In this document: piece after piece, positions 18,326-30,875 of the stretch | Layout: the number at the start of each line of letters is the position of its first letter | How positions within the stretch are numbered: the first letter of the stretch is position 1 | Assembly: GCF_001676725.1 (NCBI RefSeq) | Contig: NZ_CP016172.1 | Coordinates: 1,550,001 to 1,614,000 of the forward strand | Direction of reading: 5' to 3' | DNA from: Bordetella flabilis | Lineage (GTDB): Bacteria; Pseudomonadota; Gammaproteobacteria; Burkholderiales; Burkholderiaceae_B | Length of the DNA stretch: 64,000 nucleotides | Program-made: the position numbers and the translations under genes | Notes under the pieces: generated by a model | Told to the model about the DNA's origin: nothing | Databases searched by the model: none | The model's input: only the letters and a program-made list of their open reading frames with translations

Positions 18326-20461
18326 ATGTTGTTCGGCGGCAAGACCCCACGGGAATTCGACCTGCGGCTGCGGCGTGTCTATGTGCTGTATGCGGCAGGC
18401 TTCGGACTGCTCATCCTGGTGCTGGCGCTGCTCGAGGTCCTGGGCATGCCGCGCAACTGGATAGGCTATATCTTCCTGCTGGTGACCTTCAGCCTGTATG
18501 CCGGCATAGGGATCGTCTGCCGGACTTCCGATGCCGTCGAGTACTACGTCGCCGGGCGGCGCGTGCCCGCCTTCTATAACGGCATGGCCACCGCGGCGGA
18601 TTGGATGTCCGTGGCCTCGTTCATCGGCGTGGCGGGAACCTTGTACGTCAGCGGCTATGCGGGCCTGGCCTACGTCATGGGGTGGACCGGGGGCTATGTC
18701 CTGGTCGCGCTGCTGCTGGCGCCGTATCTGCGCCGGTTCGGCCAGTACACGCTGCCGGATTTCCTTGGCGCCCGCTACGGCGGGCACCTGCCCCGGCTGG
18801 CCGGCGTGGCCTGCGCGGTACTGTGTTCATTCACCTATCTGGTCGCGCAGATCTACGGGGTGGGCATCATCACCACCCGCATGACGGGGATTTCATTCGA
18901 ACTCGGCATCTTCCTGGCGCTGGGCGGCATGCTGGTCTGCTCTTTCCTCGGCGGCATGCGCGCGGTGACGTGGACCCAGGTCGGCCAGTTCATCATCCTG
19001 ATCATCGCCTATGTCGTGCCGGTGATCTGGCTGTCGATCAAGTTCACCGGCATGGCGGTGCCGCAGCTCTCCGCCGGCGTGGCCCTGCAGCAGGTGGTCC
19101 AGCAGGAAAGCCGTCTGCAGGATGATCCGGCTGAACGGGCCGTGCGCCGCGATTGGCAGGCCCGCGCCGACCGCATGGACACCCTGCTGCGTACGCTGCC
19201 AGGCTCCTGGGTCACCGAAAAGGCGCGCCTGCGCGACCATCTGGCGCAGTTGAACGCCGCCGATGCGCCCATGCTGGAGATACGCTCGGTGGAGCGTGAA
19301 CTGGCCGCGTATCCGGCCAGTGTGGAAGAGGCAAGGGACCGCTGGTATCGCGCGCGCATGGACTTCCACGCGCGCGCCCAGCCGCCCGTGCCGCAAGCCT
19401 TGCCGTATCCCGCCGCCAGCGGAGAAAGCCAGGGCGAACTACGCGCGAATTTCCTTGCCCTGGTGCTGTGCCTGATGCTGGGCACGGCGGGCTTGCCGCA
19501 TATCCTGATGCGCTCCTACACGACGCCATCGGTGGCCGCGGCGCGGCGCTCGGTCTGCTGGACCGTGCTGTTCATCCTGCTGCTCTACATGCTTACGCCG
19601 GCGCTGGCCATCCTGGTCAAATATGTCGTCTACACCCACGTCGTGGGCGCGCGCTTCAGCGAATTGCCGGATTGGATCGCCGCCTGGAGCGCCATCAGTC
19701 CCTCGCTCATGGACGTGGTGGATGTGAATGGCGACGGCATCGTACAGCTCGGCGAAATCCACATGGGGGCCGATGTGGTCGTGCTGGCGCTGCCGGAGAT
19801 CGGCGGCCTGCCTTACGTCGTTTCCGGCCTGGTGGCCGCAGGCGGCCTGGCGGCGGCGCTGTCCACGGCGGACGGCTTATTGCTGACGCTGTCCAATTCG
19901 CTGTCCCACGACATGTGGTACCGCGTCGTGTCCCCGCGCATGACGTCGGCACGCCGGGTCATGGCGTCCAAGATCCTGTTGCTGGTGGTGGCGTTCGCGG
20001 CCGCCTGGGTCGCGGCGCGGCGTCCCGCCGACATCCTCATCATGGTGTCGGCGGCGTTCTCCTTTGCGGCCTCCTCTTTCTTCCCCGCGCTGGTCATGGG
20101 CATATTCTGGAAGCGCGCCAACAAGTGGGGCGCCACGCTGGGCATGGCAGTGGGCCTGGCGGTGACCTTCGCCTATATGGCGCACACCCATCCCTGGCTG
20201 CGCGAACTCGTCTTCGGCATTCCCATGACCCAGCCCATGGCGCTGTGGTGGGGTATCCAGCCGGTGGCGGCCGGTATTTTCGGCGCGCCGGCCGCCTTCC
20301 TCACCATCGTGCTGGTGTCCCTGCTTACGCCCCGACCCGATCCGGCCACGGAAGCCCTGGTCGATTATGTGCGCGATCCGCGCCGCGCGTCGCCACCGGA
20401 CGTGGCGGTCGCCGACGGCGCCCGCGAGCGCCAGGCGCCCGCCGGGGCCGAAGGGGGCTAG
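18326..20461 (+). CDS. sodium:solute symporter, VC_2705 (acetate/cation symporter-like) family
   Basis: 711 residues with many membrane helices. The SSS-family core is clear: YYVAGRRVPAFYNGMATAADWMSVASFIG and GGLAAALSTADGLLLTLSNSLSHD. It is expected to import a small carboxylate such as acetate with sodium, together with the DUF4212 subunit. Two features stand out: a polar, helical insertion of about 120 residues (near 255-372) rich in Arg, Glu and Gln, and an EF-hand-like loop DVNGDGIVQLGE at 466-477 with the D-x-N-x-D-G...E spacing. The stop shares the bases CTAG with the stop of the convergent emrE-like gene. Confidence 0.9.
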   Translation: MLFGGKTPREFDLRLRRVYVLYAAGFGLLILVLALLEVLGMPRNWIGYIFLLVTFSLYAGIGIVCRTSDAVEYYVAGRRVPAFYNGMATAADWMSVASFIGVAGTLYVSGYAGLAYVMGWTGGYVLVALLLAPYLRRFGQYTLPDFLGARYGGHLPRLAGVACAVLCSFTYLVAQIYGVGIITTRMTGISFELGIFLALGGMLVCSFLGGMRAVTWTQVGQFIILIIAYVVPVIWLSIKFTGMAVPQLSAGVALQQVVQQESRLQDDPAERAVRRDWQARADRMDTLLRTLPGSWVTEKARLRDHLAQLNAADAPMLEIRSVERELAAYPASVEEARDRWYRARMDFHARAQPPVPQALPYPAASGESQGELRANFLALVLCLMLGTAGLPHILMRSYTTPSVAAARRSVCWTVLFILLLYMLTPALAILVKYVVYTHVVGARFSELPDWIAAWSAISPSLMDVVDVNGDGIVQLGEIHMGADVVVLALPEIGGLPYVVSGLVAAGGLAAALSTADGLLLTLSNSLSHDMWYRVVSPRMTSARRVMASKILLLVVAFAAAWVAARRPADILIMVSAAFSFAASSFFPALVMGIFWKRANKWGATLGMAVGLAVTFAYMAHTHPWLRELVFGIPMTQPMALWWGIQPVAAGIFGAPAAFLTIVLVSLLTPRPDPATEALVDYVRDPRRASPPDVAVADGARERQAPAGAEGG

Positions 20462-20783
20462 CCTCTTACCGTGCGGGAAAACACGTTCATCACGATAACG
20501 CCCGCCACGATCAGGGCCATCCCGATGAGGGCGGGCGCATCCAGGCGTTGATCGAAGAACAGTGCGCCGACCAGGGAGATGAGCGCGATGCCGACGCCGG
20601 ACCAGATGGCGTACGCCACGCCCATGGGAATCTCGCGCAGGGTCAGGGAAAGGAAGTAAAAGGCCACGCCGTATCCCGCCACCGTGAGGATGGCGGGCCA
20701 GGGCCGCGAAAAACCGTCGGAAGCCTTCAAGGCGCTGGTGGCAATGATCTCCGCCACGATGGCGGTCGCCAGATAGACCCATT

Positions 20784-20787
<4 letters not shown>
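20458..20787 (-). CDS. small multidrug resistance (EmrE-type) exporter
   Basis: 109 residues with four membrane helices, matching EmrE along its length. The essential membrane Glu lies in VAEIIATSALK at about residue 13, and the GxxYAIWSGVGIALISL segment is the SMR signature. It exports cationic toxic compounds, or possibly guanidinium-type substrates, in exchange for protons as a dimer. EmrE-like identity through REIPMGVAYAIWSGVG, FFDQRLD and the NVFSRT end favours the drug-exporter branch. Its ATG overlaps the stop of the upstream Smr gene (ATGA). Confidence 0.92.
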
Positions 20788-24861
<4,074 letters not shown>

Positions 24862-24865
<4 letters not shown>

Positions 24866-25491
24866 TGCGCGCAATGCGTTGCCTCGCGGCCGCCGCCGCG
24901 ATCGCCCTGATGCCGGCCTGGGCGCTGGCCGCGACGGCACAGGAACAGTTGCATGCCTTCGTCGCATCCGTGACGGCGGCCACCGGCGCCTTCACCCAGT
25001 CCACCACGGGCGGGCCGCAAGGGCAGCCCCGGCCCGCCCAGACCGGCACGTTCACGTTCCAGCGTCCCGGCAAGTTCAAGTGGGCGGTACAAAAGCCCTA
25101 CGAGCAATTGATCGTCGCCGACGGCAAGCAGGTCTACCAGTACGATCCTGATCTCGCGCAGGTCACGGTGCGCAAGGTGGACCAGGCCATCGGTACTTCT
25201 CCCGCGGCCATCCTGTTCGGCTCGGGATCGCTGGAACAGTCCTTCGATGTGTCGGCGCTGCCGGCCAGGGACGGGCTGGAATGGCTGCGCGCCAAGCCGC
25301 GCAACACGGACGCCGGCTTTTCGCGCGTGGATATCGGCTTCAAGGACAACCTGCCCGCCCGCATCGAGCTGCTCGACGCCTTCGGGCAGACCACGCGGGT
25401 CGAGCTGTCCAACATCACGCCGAATCCCAAAATCAATGCGCAGGACTTCCAGTTCACCCCGCCCAAGGGGGTGGACGTGGTCAATATGTAG
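24862..25491 (+). CDS. lolA: outer-membrane lipoprotein carrier LolA
   Basis: 209 residues with a signal peptide ending in ALAATA. LolA shuttles lipoproteins across the periplasm from LolCDE to LolB. Family features: early AFTQSTTGG and [42 protein letters not shown]. It is translationally coupled to ftsK, and in related bacteria rarA and serS follow directly. Here the next base after its TAG begins the stop of an opposite-strand CoA-transferase gene. Confidence 0.96.
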
Positions 25492-26622
25492 TCATTCGTC
25501 CGTATCGAAATCGGTTCCCGGCGTAAGCGGCGCGTGGCGGTAGGAAGCAGGCGTGCGGCTCAGTTTCACGGGCGCGCCCAGGCCGCGGTAGCCGGGGCCG
25601 ATCTCCACCCGCATTTCGCGGTGGACGGTGTGCGGATGCGTGAGCGCCGCCTCGACATCCAATACCGGTGCGGCCGGCACATTCGCCGCCATCAGCCGAT
25701 CCACCAGGTCGATTGCATCGAAGGCGGATAGCGCGTCTTCCAGCAGGCGCTTCAGTTCCACCCGATGCGTCGAGCGGGCGCCCGGGCGGTCGAAGCGCGG
25801 ATCCGTGGCCAGCTCCGGGCGCTCCAGCACCTGGCACAGGCTGGCGAATTGCCGGTCGTTGCCCACCGCCAGGAACAGCGGTTCGGTGCGCGTGCGGAAG
25901 ATATCGTAGGGATAGATATTCGGATGCGCGTTGCCCGTGCGTTGCGGGGTGCGGCCGTCCATGAACCAGTTGGCGGCATGCGGATGGAGCAGGGACAAGC
26001 CGCTGTCGTACAGCGTGGTCTCCACGAATTGGCCGCGGCCGCTGCGATGCCGCTCCTGCAATGCCAGCAGGATGCCGATGACGGCGTTCAGTCCGGTGAC
26101 CATATCGACCACGGGCAGGCCTACGCGCAAGGGCTCGCCGCCGGCCTCGCCGTTGACGCTCATGATGCCGCTCATGGCCTGGACGGCCGCGTCGTAGCCG
26201 GGCAGCGCGCCCAGGGGGCCGTCCGCGCCGAAGCCCGATACCCGGCACCAGATCAGGCGTGGAAAGCGCTGCGCCAGCGCCTCGTAGCCGATGCCCCAGC
26301 GTTCCATGGTGCCGATCTTGAAGTTCTCCACCAGTACGTCGGCCTGCGCGAGCAGTTCCAGCAGGCGGTCGCGGCCCGCGACCGTTCCGAGGTCCAGGTG
26401 CTGGATCCGCTTGTTCCGGTTCAGGCCGTGATAGTACGAGGCGACGCCGTCGCGGAACGGCGGTCCCCAGGTCCGGGTGTCATCGCCCTGCGGCGGTTCG
26501 ATCTTCAGTACATCCGCGCCATGGTCGCCGAGGATCTGGCCGCAGTACGGCCCGCCGAGGATGCGCGATATATCCAGCACGCGGATGCCGGCCAGGGCGC
26601 CGGTCGATACGGAAACGGTCAT
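25492..26622 (-). CDS. CaiB/BaiF-type (family III) CoA transferase
   Basis: 376 residues. Family III enzymes move CoA between acyl groups through an aspartyl-CoA intermediate; the catalytic Asp is in LPGYDAAVQAMSG (Asp144). Other hallmarks: LDISRILGGPYCGQILGDHGADVLKIE, LVENFKIGTMERWGIGYEAL and VETTLYDSGLSLL. The acid substrate is unknown. It follows a Bug receptor (13 bp gap) and an acyl-CoA dehydrogenase on the same strand. The plausible sequence is uptake of an organic acid, CoA activation by transfer, then alpha,beta-dehydrogenation. Confidence 0.92.
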   Translation of the reverse strand: MTVSVSTGALAGIRVLDISRILGGPYCGQILGDHGADVLKIEPPQGDDTRTWGPPFRDGVASYYHGLNRNKRIQHLDLGTVAGRDRLLELLAQADVLVENFKIGTMERWGIGYEALAQRFPRLIWCRVSGFGADGPLGALPGYDAAVQAMSGIMSVNGEAGGEPLRVGLPVVDMVTGLNAVIGILLALQERHRSGRGQFVETTLYDSGLSLLHPHAANWFMDGRTPQRTGNAHPNIYPYDIFRTRTEPLFLAVGNDRQFASLCQVLERPELATDPRFDRPGARSTHRVELKRLLEDALSAFDAIDLVDRLMAANVPAAPVLDVEAALTHPHTVHREMRVEIGPGYRGLGAPVKLSRTPASYRHAPLTPGTDFDTDE

Positions 26623-26635
26623 GGGTGTATGCGAT

Positions 26636-27619
26636 TCAATTGATCGGGATGCCCGACTGTTTGATGACCTTGGCCCACTTGGCTTTTTCATCGGCGATGA
26701 AGGCGCCCAGCGCGGCCGGGCGGCTGTCGGTGCCCGCTTCCAGTCCCTGCGATGCGAACAGCGCCTTGACCTTGTCGGAACCGAGCGCCTGGACGAAGGC
26801 CTTGTTCAGCATCGCGACGCGGTCCGCCGGCGTGCCGGCGGGGGCGACGATGCCGAAGAACACGCTGACGTCATAGCCCGCGTAGCCTTGCCCGGCGACG
26901 GTGGGCACCGCGGGCAGCGCGCGTGAAGGCTTGGCCGTGGTCACGCCCAGCGCGCGCAGCTTCCCGGATTCCACATAGGGCTTGGCCGTAAGGACATCGG
27001 TGAAGCTCATGGCGACGTGGCCGCCCAGCAGGTCGTTCAGCGCCGGTCCCGTGCCTTTGTAGGGAATGTGCAGGAAGTCCGTGCCGGCGATCGCATTGAA
27101 CATCACACCCGCCAGGTGTGAGGACGCGCCGGTTCCGGAAGAAGCGAAGGCCAGCTTGCCGGGATGGCTCTTCGAATAGGCGACCAGCTCGGGCACCGTC
27201 CTGGCGGGCACGCTGGGATTCACTACCAGGATGTTCGGCAGGTAGCCCACATAGATCACTGGCGCGAAGCTCTTGACCGGGTCGTAGCTGATTTCGCTGT
27301 AGAGACTGGCATTGATGGCCAGCGGCCCGGATGTTCCGAACATAAGGGTGTAGCCGTCGGCGGCGGCGCGGGCCACATATTCCGCGCCGATATTGCCGTT
27401 GGCGCCCGCGCGGTTCTCCACGATCATGGGTTGCGGCAGATAGTGCGCGATCTCGGCGGCCAGGGTGCGGCCCATGGCGTCGGTGGGCCCCCCGGGAGGG
27501 TAGGGGATCACCAGCGTGATGGGCCGGGCGGGAAAGGTTTCGGCCGCCGCGGCCTGGCCGGCAAATGCAGCCATGGCGGCGCAAGCCGCGGCAAGGCACA
27601 GGGACATGCGTTTGCGCAT
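26636..27619 (-). CDS. Bug-family (TctC-type) periplasmic substrate-binding protein
   Basis: 327 residues with a signal peptide ending AGQAAAAE. Bug signatures: FPARPITLVIPYPPGGPTDAMGR, VENRAGANGNIGAEYVARAAADGYTL and PGKLAFASSGTGASSHLAG. These receptors bind carboxylates or other small acids in the periplasm and are greatly expanded in Bordetella. No TctA/TctB membrane genes lie nearby. Its position between the acyl-CoA dehydrogenase and CoA transferase suggests the ligand is the acid those enzymes degrade. Confidence 0.93.
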   Translation of the reverse strand: MRKRMSLCLAAACAAMAAFAGQAAAAETFPARPITLVIPYPPGGPTDAMGRTLAAEIAHYLPQPMIVENRAGANGNIGAEYVARAAADGYTLMFGTSGPLAINASLYSEISYDPVKSFAPVIYVGYLPNILVVNPSVPARTVPELVAYSKSHPGKLAFASSGTGASSHLAGVMFNAIAGTDFLHIPYKGTGPALNDLLGGHVAMSFTDVLTAKPYVESGKLRALGVTTAKPSRALPAVPTVAGQGYAGYDVSVFFGIVAPAGTPADRVAMLNKAFVQALGSDKVKALFASQGLEAGTDSRPAALGAFIADEKAKWAKVIKQSGIPIN

Positions 27620-27677
27620 GGTTTGTCTCCGGATATTGTTGTGTTGTGTGGTGGGGTGCAAGGCTGATCCAGCGGGG

Positions 27678-29378
27678 TCACGCCACCGGCATCGCGCCCG
27701 TCCTGGCGGGTGACGCGTTCCAGGCGGCGGGCAATTCATCGGGCGATAGCGGATCGCGGGCCAGCACGCGATGCCGCAATGCCTGTTGCGCCCAGCGCAG
27801 CCGGTCGGCGGAGCCGCAGGCCGTGGCTTCCCATGCCATGGCGATGGCGCTGGTACAGTGATACAGCCCCGACGCCGCCTGGCGCGCGAGCACATCGCCG
27901 CCTTCGCGGGCGGCCGTTTCGGCCAATGCGCAGGCCGCGTGCAGCGCGTGGCGCAGTGCGGCGGCAAAGGCGGGAGCCAGCACCGCGGCGTCGAGCAAAC
28001 CTTCGTTATGCGCGCGCAGCACCGGCAACGAACCTTCGCGCTTCACCGCGCGGATCACATCCAGCGCCACGATGTTGCTGGTGCCTTCCCAGATGGATCC
28101 CAGGTGCGCATCGCGCAGCAGGCGCGGGTCGCTCCATTCCTCGATATAGCCGCAGCCGCCCCGTACCTCCATGGCATCGCCCGTCACCTTGCGGGCGTCA
28201 CGGCAGGCGCGGAATTTGATCAAGGGCGTCAGGATGCGCAACAGCGGGTAGGCCCCGGCTTCGCCCGCATCGGATCGCGCCAGCGCGCGGGCGGTCTGGA
28301 ACACCATCGTGCGGGCCTGTTCGGCGGGCACCCGCAGCTTGTCCAACTGTCGCCGCATCAGCGGCATGTCCTGCAGCGCGCGGCCGAAGGCCTTGCGTTC
28401 GCGTGCCACGAATTCCGCCTCGGCGACCGCGCGGCGCATCAGGCCCGCCGCGCGCACGCCGTTGGAAAGGCGCGAATTGTTGACCATGTCCGCCATCTGC
28501 ACGAAGCCACGGCCCGGTTCGCCAACGAGGTACGCCACCGCGCCTTCGAAGCGGATTTCGCCGCTCGCCATGGAGCGCGTGCCCAGCTTGTCTTTCAGGC
28601 GGATGATGCGGTAGTGATTCGGCGTGCCGTCGTCCAGTTCGCGGGGCAGCAGGAACAGCGAGACGCCCTTCAAGCCGGGCGGTCCACCTTCGGTGCGCGC
28701 CAGCACCATGGCCAGATCGGCGTCGGGATTGGAGCAGAACCATTTGTCGCCGTGCAGGGTCCACGTGCCGTCGGCGGCCGGCCGCGCCAGCGTCTCGGTG
28801 GCGGCGATATCGGAGCCGGCGCCCTGTTCGGTCATGAACATGGCCCCTTGCGCCAGCGCGTCGAAATCCAGCGAAGCCAGGCGGGGCAGGTAACGCGCCA
28901 CCAGTTCCGGGCTGCCGAACTTGCGCAATGTGCGGGCCAGGGAATCCGTCATGGAGACGGGGCAGCACAGGCCGAACTCCGACTGCACGAACAGGTAGGT
29001 CAGGACGTACTTCACGGTCGGCGGCATGGGCCCACGCCAGCCCAGCGTTTCCGTGCGGTGCGACATGGCCGCCAGGCCGAAGTCGCTGAAGGCCAGCCGC
29101 TCCATGTCGACATAGGCAGGGTGCTTGATGACGCGCTGTTCGTCCAGGCCGCTGCGGCTGCGGTATCGCAGCGTCGGAGGATTGCGGTCGGCGGCGCCGG
29201 CCAGCTCGTCGAGTTCGCCCCCGGCGATATCGCCCAGCCGCTCGAAATGGGGCGTCATGTGGGCCAGCAGGTCGGCCGGCAGGTACAGCGGCAGCAGGGC
29301 GCGCAGTTCGGCGTCGCTGGTGTAGAAGTTGTCGCCGCGGCGATCCGGAACGGGGTGGGGGCGGGCAGCGTCATGCAT
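27678..29378 (-). CDS. acyl-CoA dehydrogenase, AidB-like branch
   Basis: 566 residues, longer than the usual 380 and matching the AidB/isovaleryl-type branch. Signatures: MTEQGAGSDIAATET, LHGDKWFCSNPDADL, RLKDKLGTRSMASGEI, and GGCGYIEEWSDPRLLRDAHLGSIWEGTSNI. It is an FAD enzyme; it may oxidise an acyl-CoA made by the downstream CoA transferase, or have an AidB-like protective role. The operon context favours catabolism. It is divergent from the LysR regulator. Confidence 0.88.
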   Translation of the reverse strand: MHDAARPHPVPDRRGDNFYTSDAELRALLPLYLPADLLAHMTPHFERLGDIAGGELDELAGAADRNPPTLRYRSRSGLDEQRVIKHPAYVDMERLAFSDFGLAAMSHRTETLGWRGPMPPTVKYVLTYLFVQSEFGLCCPVSMTDSLARTLRKFGSPELVARYLPRLASLDFDALAQGAMFMTEQGAGSDIAATETLARPAADGTWTLHGDKWFCSNPDADLAMVLARTEGGPPGLKGVSLFLLPRELDDGTPNHYRIIRLKDKLGTRSMASGEIRFEGAVAYLVGEPGRGFVQMADMVNNSRLSNGVRAAGLMRRAVAEAEFVARERKAFGRALQDMPLMRRQLDKLRVPAEQARTMVFQTARALARSDAGEAGAYPLLRILTPLIKFRACRDARKVTGDAMEVRGGCGYIEEWSDPRLLRDAHLGSIWEGTSNIVALDVIRAVKREGSLPVLRAHNEGLLDAAVLAPAFAAALRHALHAACALAETAAREGGDVLARQAASGLYHCTSAIAMAWEATACGSADRLRWAQQALRHRVLARDPLSPDELPAAWNASPARTGAMPVA

Positions 29379-29428
29379 TGCCGGTGTCTCCTGGCTGCTT
29401 TTATCGGCGCATTCTAGGCCTGGCGATC

Positions 29429-29477
29429 ATAGGTATCCAATATCGAATATGTCTTGTACGATTTGAGCGGAATATCG
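29429..29477. promoter_or_regulatory. possible LysR-type binding region
   Basis: The 127-bp gap between the acyl-CoA dehydrogenase and lysR genes has an AT-N11-AT element at 29429-29443 (LysR T-N11-A layout), an ATAT-CGA-ATAT palindrome around 29440-29450, and AATATCG repeated at 29439 and 29471 (32 bp apart). The local AT-richness fits overlapping divergent promoters. Confidence 0.4.
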
Positions 29478-29505
29478 TTGAATGATTGATTCCGGTGGGG
29501 AAAAT

Positions 29506-30402
29506 ATGGAGTTGCGGCACTTGCGCTATTTCGCCGTGCTGGCCGAAGAACTGCATTTCGGGCGGGCGGCGGCACGGCTGGCGATCTCGCAGCCGCCCCT
29601 GTCGGTGGCGATCCGCCAACTGGAGGACAGCGTCGGCGCCCGCCTGTTCGAACGCAATAGCAAGGAGGTGCGCCTGACGGCCGCGGGGCACGCCATGCGC
29701 GCCTCGGCACGCAAGATACTGGCGCAGGCCGAAGAAGCCGCCGTGGAAGCGCGGGATGCCGCGGCCGGGGTGGTCGGGCACCTGCGCATCGGTTTCGTCG
29801 GGGCGATGCTGTACCGGGGCCTGCCGCAGGCGCTGCGCGGCTTCCAGGGGCGCTATCCGGGCGTGCGGGTCAAGCTGACCGAAATGAACTCGGCCGAACA
29901 GATCACCGAGTTGATGCAGGGCGGACTGGACCTGGGCTTCGTCCATACCAGCCGCATGCCGCAGGAACTGGAAAGCCGCCTGCTGGTGTCGGAACCCTTT
30001 GTGTGCTGCCTGCCGGCCAGGCACCGGCTGAGCCGCAGGGCCAGCGTGCGGGCGTCCGACCTGCGCGACGAAACCTTCGTGCTGTTCGGGCAGGGTGTGT
30101 CGCCGGACTACCACGACCGTATCCTGTCGATATGCGCCGAGGCCGGTTTCCGGCCGCAGGTACGCCACGAGGCGCGCCACTGGCTGGCGGTGGTGTCGCT
30201 GGTCTCGCAGGGTCTCGGGGTCGCGCTGGTGCCGCAGGCCCTGAGCCATTCCGCCTTGCGCGGGGCGGTGTTCCGCCCGCTCGCCGGCGCACGGGCCCGC
30301 TCCGACGCCTATGGCGTCAGCCGCCGCGACGCGCGCAGCCCGCTCATCGACCGCCTGCTGGACGAATTCGGCGGGGCTTCCGTCGTCGTCGACAAACCCT
30401 AG
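29506..30402 (+). CDS. LysR-family transcriptional regulator
   Basis: 298 residues from MELRHLRYFAVLAEELHFGRAAARL, a classic LysR winged helix continuing SQPPLSVAIRQLEDSVGARLFERNSKEVRLTAAG in the normal spacing. An effector-binding domain fills the rest (VVGHLRIGFVGAMLYRGLP onward). It is divergent from the acyl-CoA dehydrogenase/Bug/CoA-transferase operon, the usual arrangement for a regulator of the neighbouring operon. It converges on ridA with a 31-bp gap, so control of the D-amino-acid operon is less likely. The ATG at 29506 has a GGGG stretch upstream. Confidence 0.93.
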   Translation: MELRHLRYFAVLAEELHFGRAAARLAISQPPLSVAIRQLEDSVGARLFERNSKEVRLTAAGHAMRASARKILAQAEEAAVEARDAAAGVVGHLRIGFVGAMLYRGLPQALRGFQGRYPGVRVKLTEMNSAEQITELMQGGLDLGFVHTSRMPQELESRLLVSEPFVCCLPARHRLSRRASVRASDLRDETFVLFGQGVSPDYHDRILSICAEAGFRPQVRHEARHWLAVVSLVSQGLGVALVPQALSHSALRGAVFRPLAGARARSDAYGVSRRDARSPLIDRLLDEFGGASVVVDKP

Positions 30403-30433
30403 CGAGGGCGGGAAGTGCCCGCAGGGCTTCTCC

Positions 30434-30847
30434 TCAGGGCTTCTTGTACGCGACGCAGTCGATTTCGACCTTGGCGTCGACCATCAGCCGCGATTCCACG
30501 CAGGCGCGTGCCGGCGGATGCTCGCCGAAGTACGACTTGAACACCTTGTTGAACGAGGCGAAATCGCGCGCATCGGCCAGCCAGACGCCGCAGCGCACGA
30601 CATGTTCGGGGCCGTAGCCGGCCTCGGCGAGGATATCCATGAGTTGCCGGATGGCCTTGTGGGATTGGGGCACGATGCCGCCTTCCACCACTTCGCCATC
30701 CGCCATCGGCACCTGGCCGGACACGTACAGCCAGCCGTCGGCCGCCACGGCCCTGGAGAAGGGCATGTGGCTGCCGCCGCCGCCCGTGCTGCCTGCCGCG
30801 CCATAGCGCGTGATGCCATTGGCGTCGGGCCCGGGAATAGTGCTCAT
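30434..30847 (-). CDS. RidA-family enamine/imine deaminase
   Basis: 137 residues. RidA proteins hydrolyse reactive 2-aminoacrylate and similar imines released by PLP enzymes such as serine/threonine dehydratases. The family core is visible: FSRAVAADGWLYVSGQVPM, VRCGVWLADARDFASFNKVFKSYF with the substrate Arg, and PARACVESRLMVDAKVEIDCVAY. It is the last gene of the operon that also encodes a D-serine-dehydratase-like enzyme, which makes precisely the type of product RidA removes. Gap to the upstream deacylase gene is 28 bp. Confidence 0.9.
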   Translation of the reverse strand: MSTIPGPDANGITRYGAAGSTGGGGSHMPFSRAVAADGWLYVSGQVPMADGEVVEGGIVPQSHKAIRQLMDILAEAGYGPEHVVRCGVWLADARDFASFNKVFKSYFGEHPPARACVESRLMVDAKVEIDCVAYKKP

Positions 30848-30875
30848 AGGGAAGCTCCTTGCGTCAAGTCAGGTA

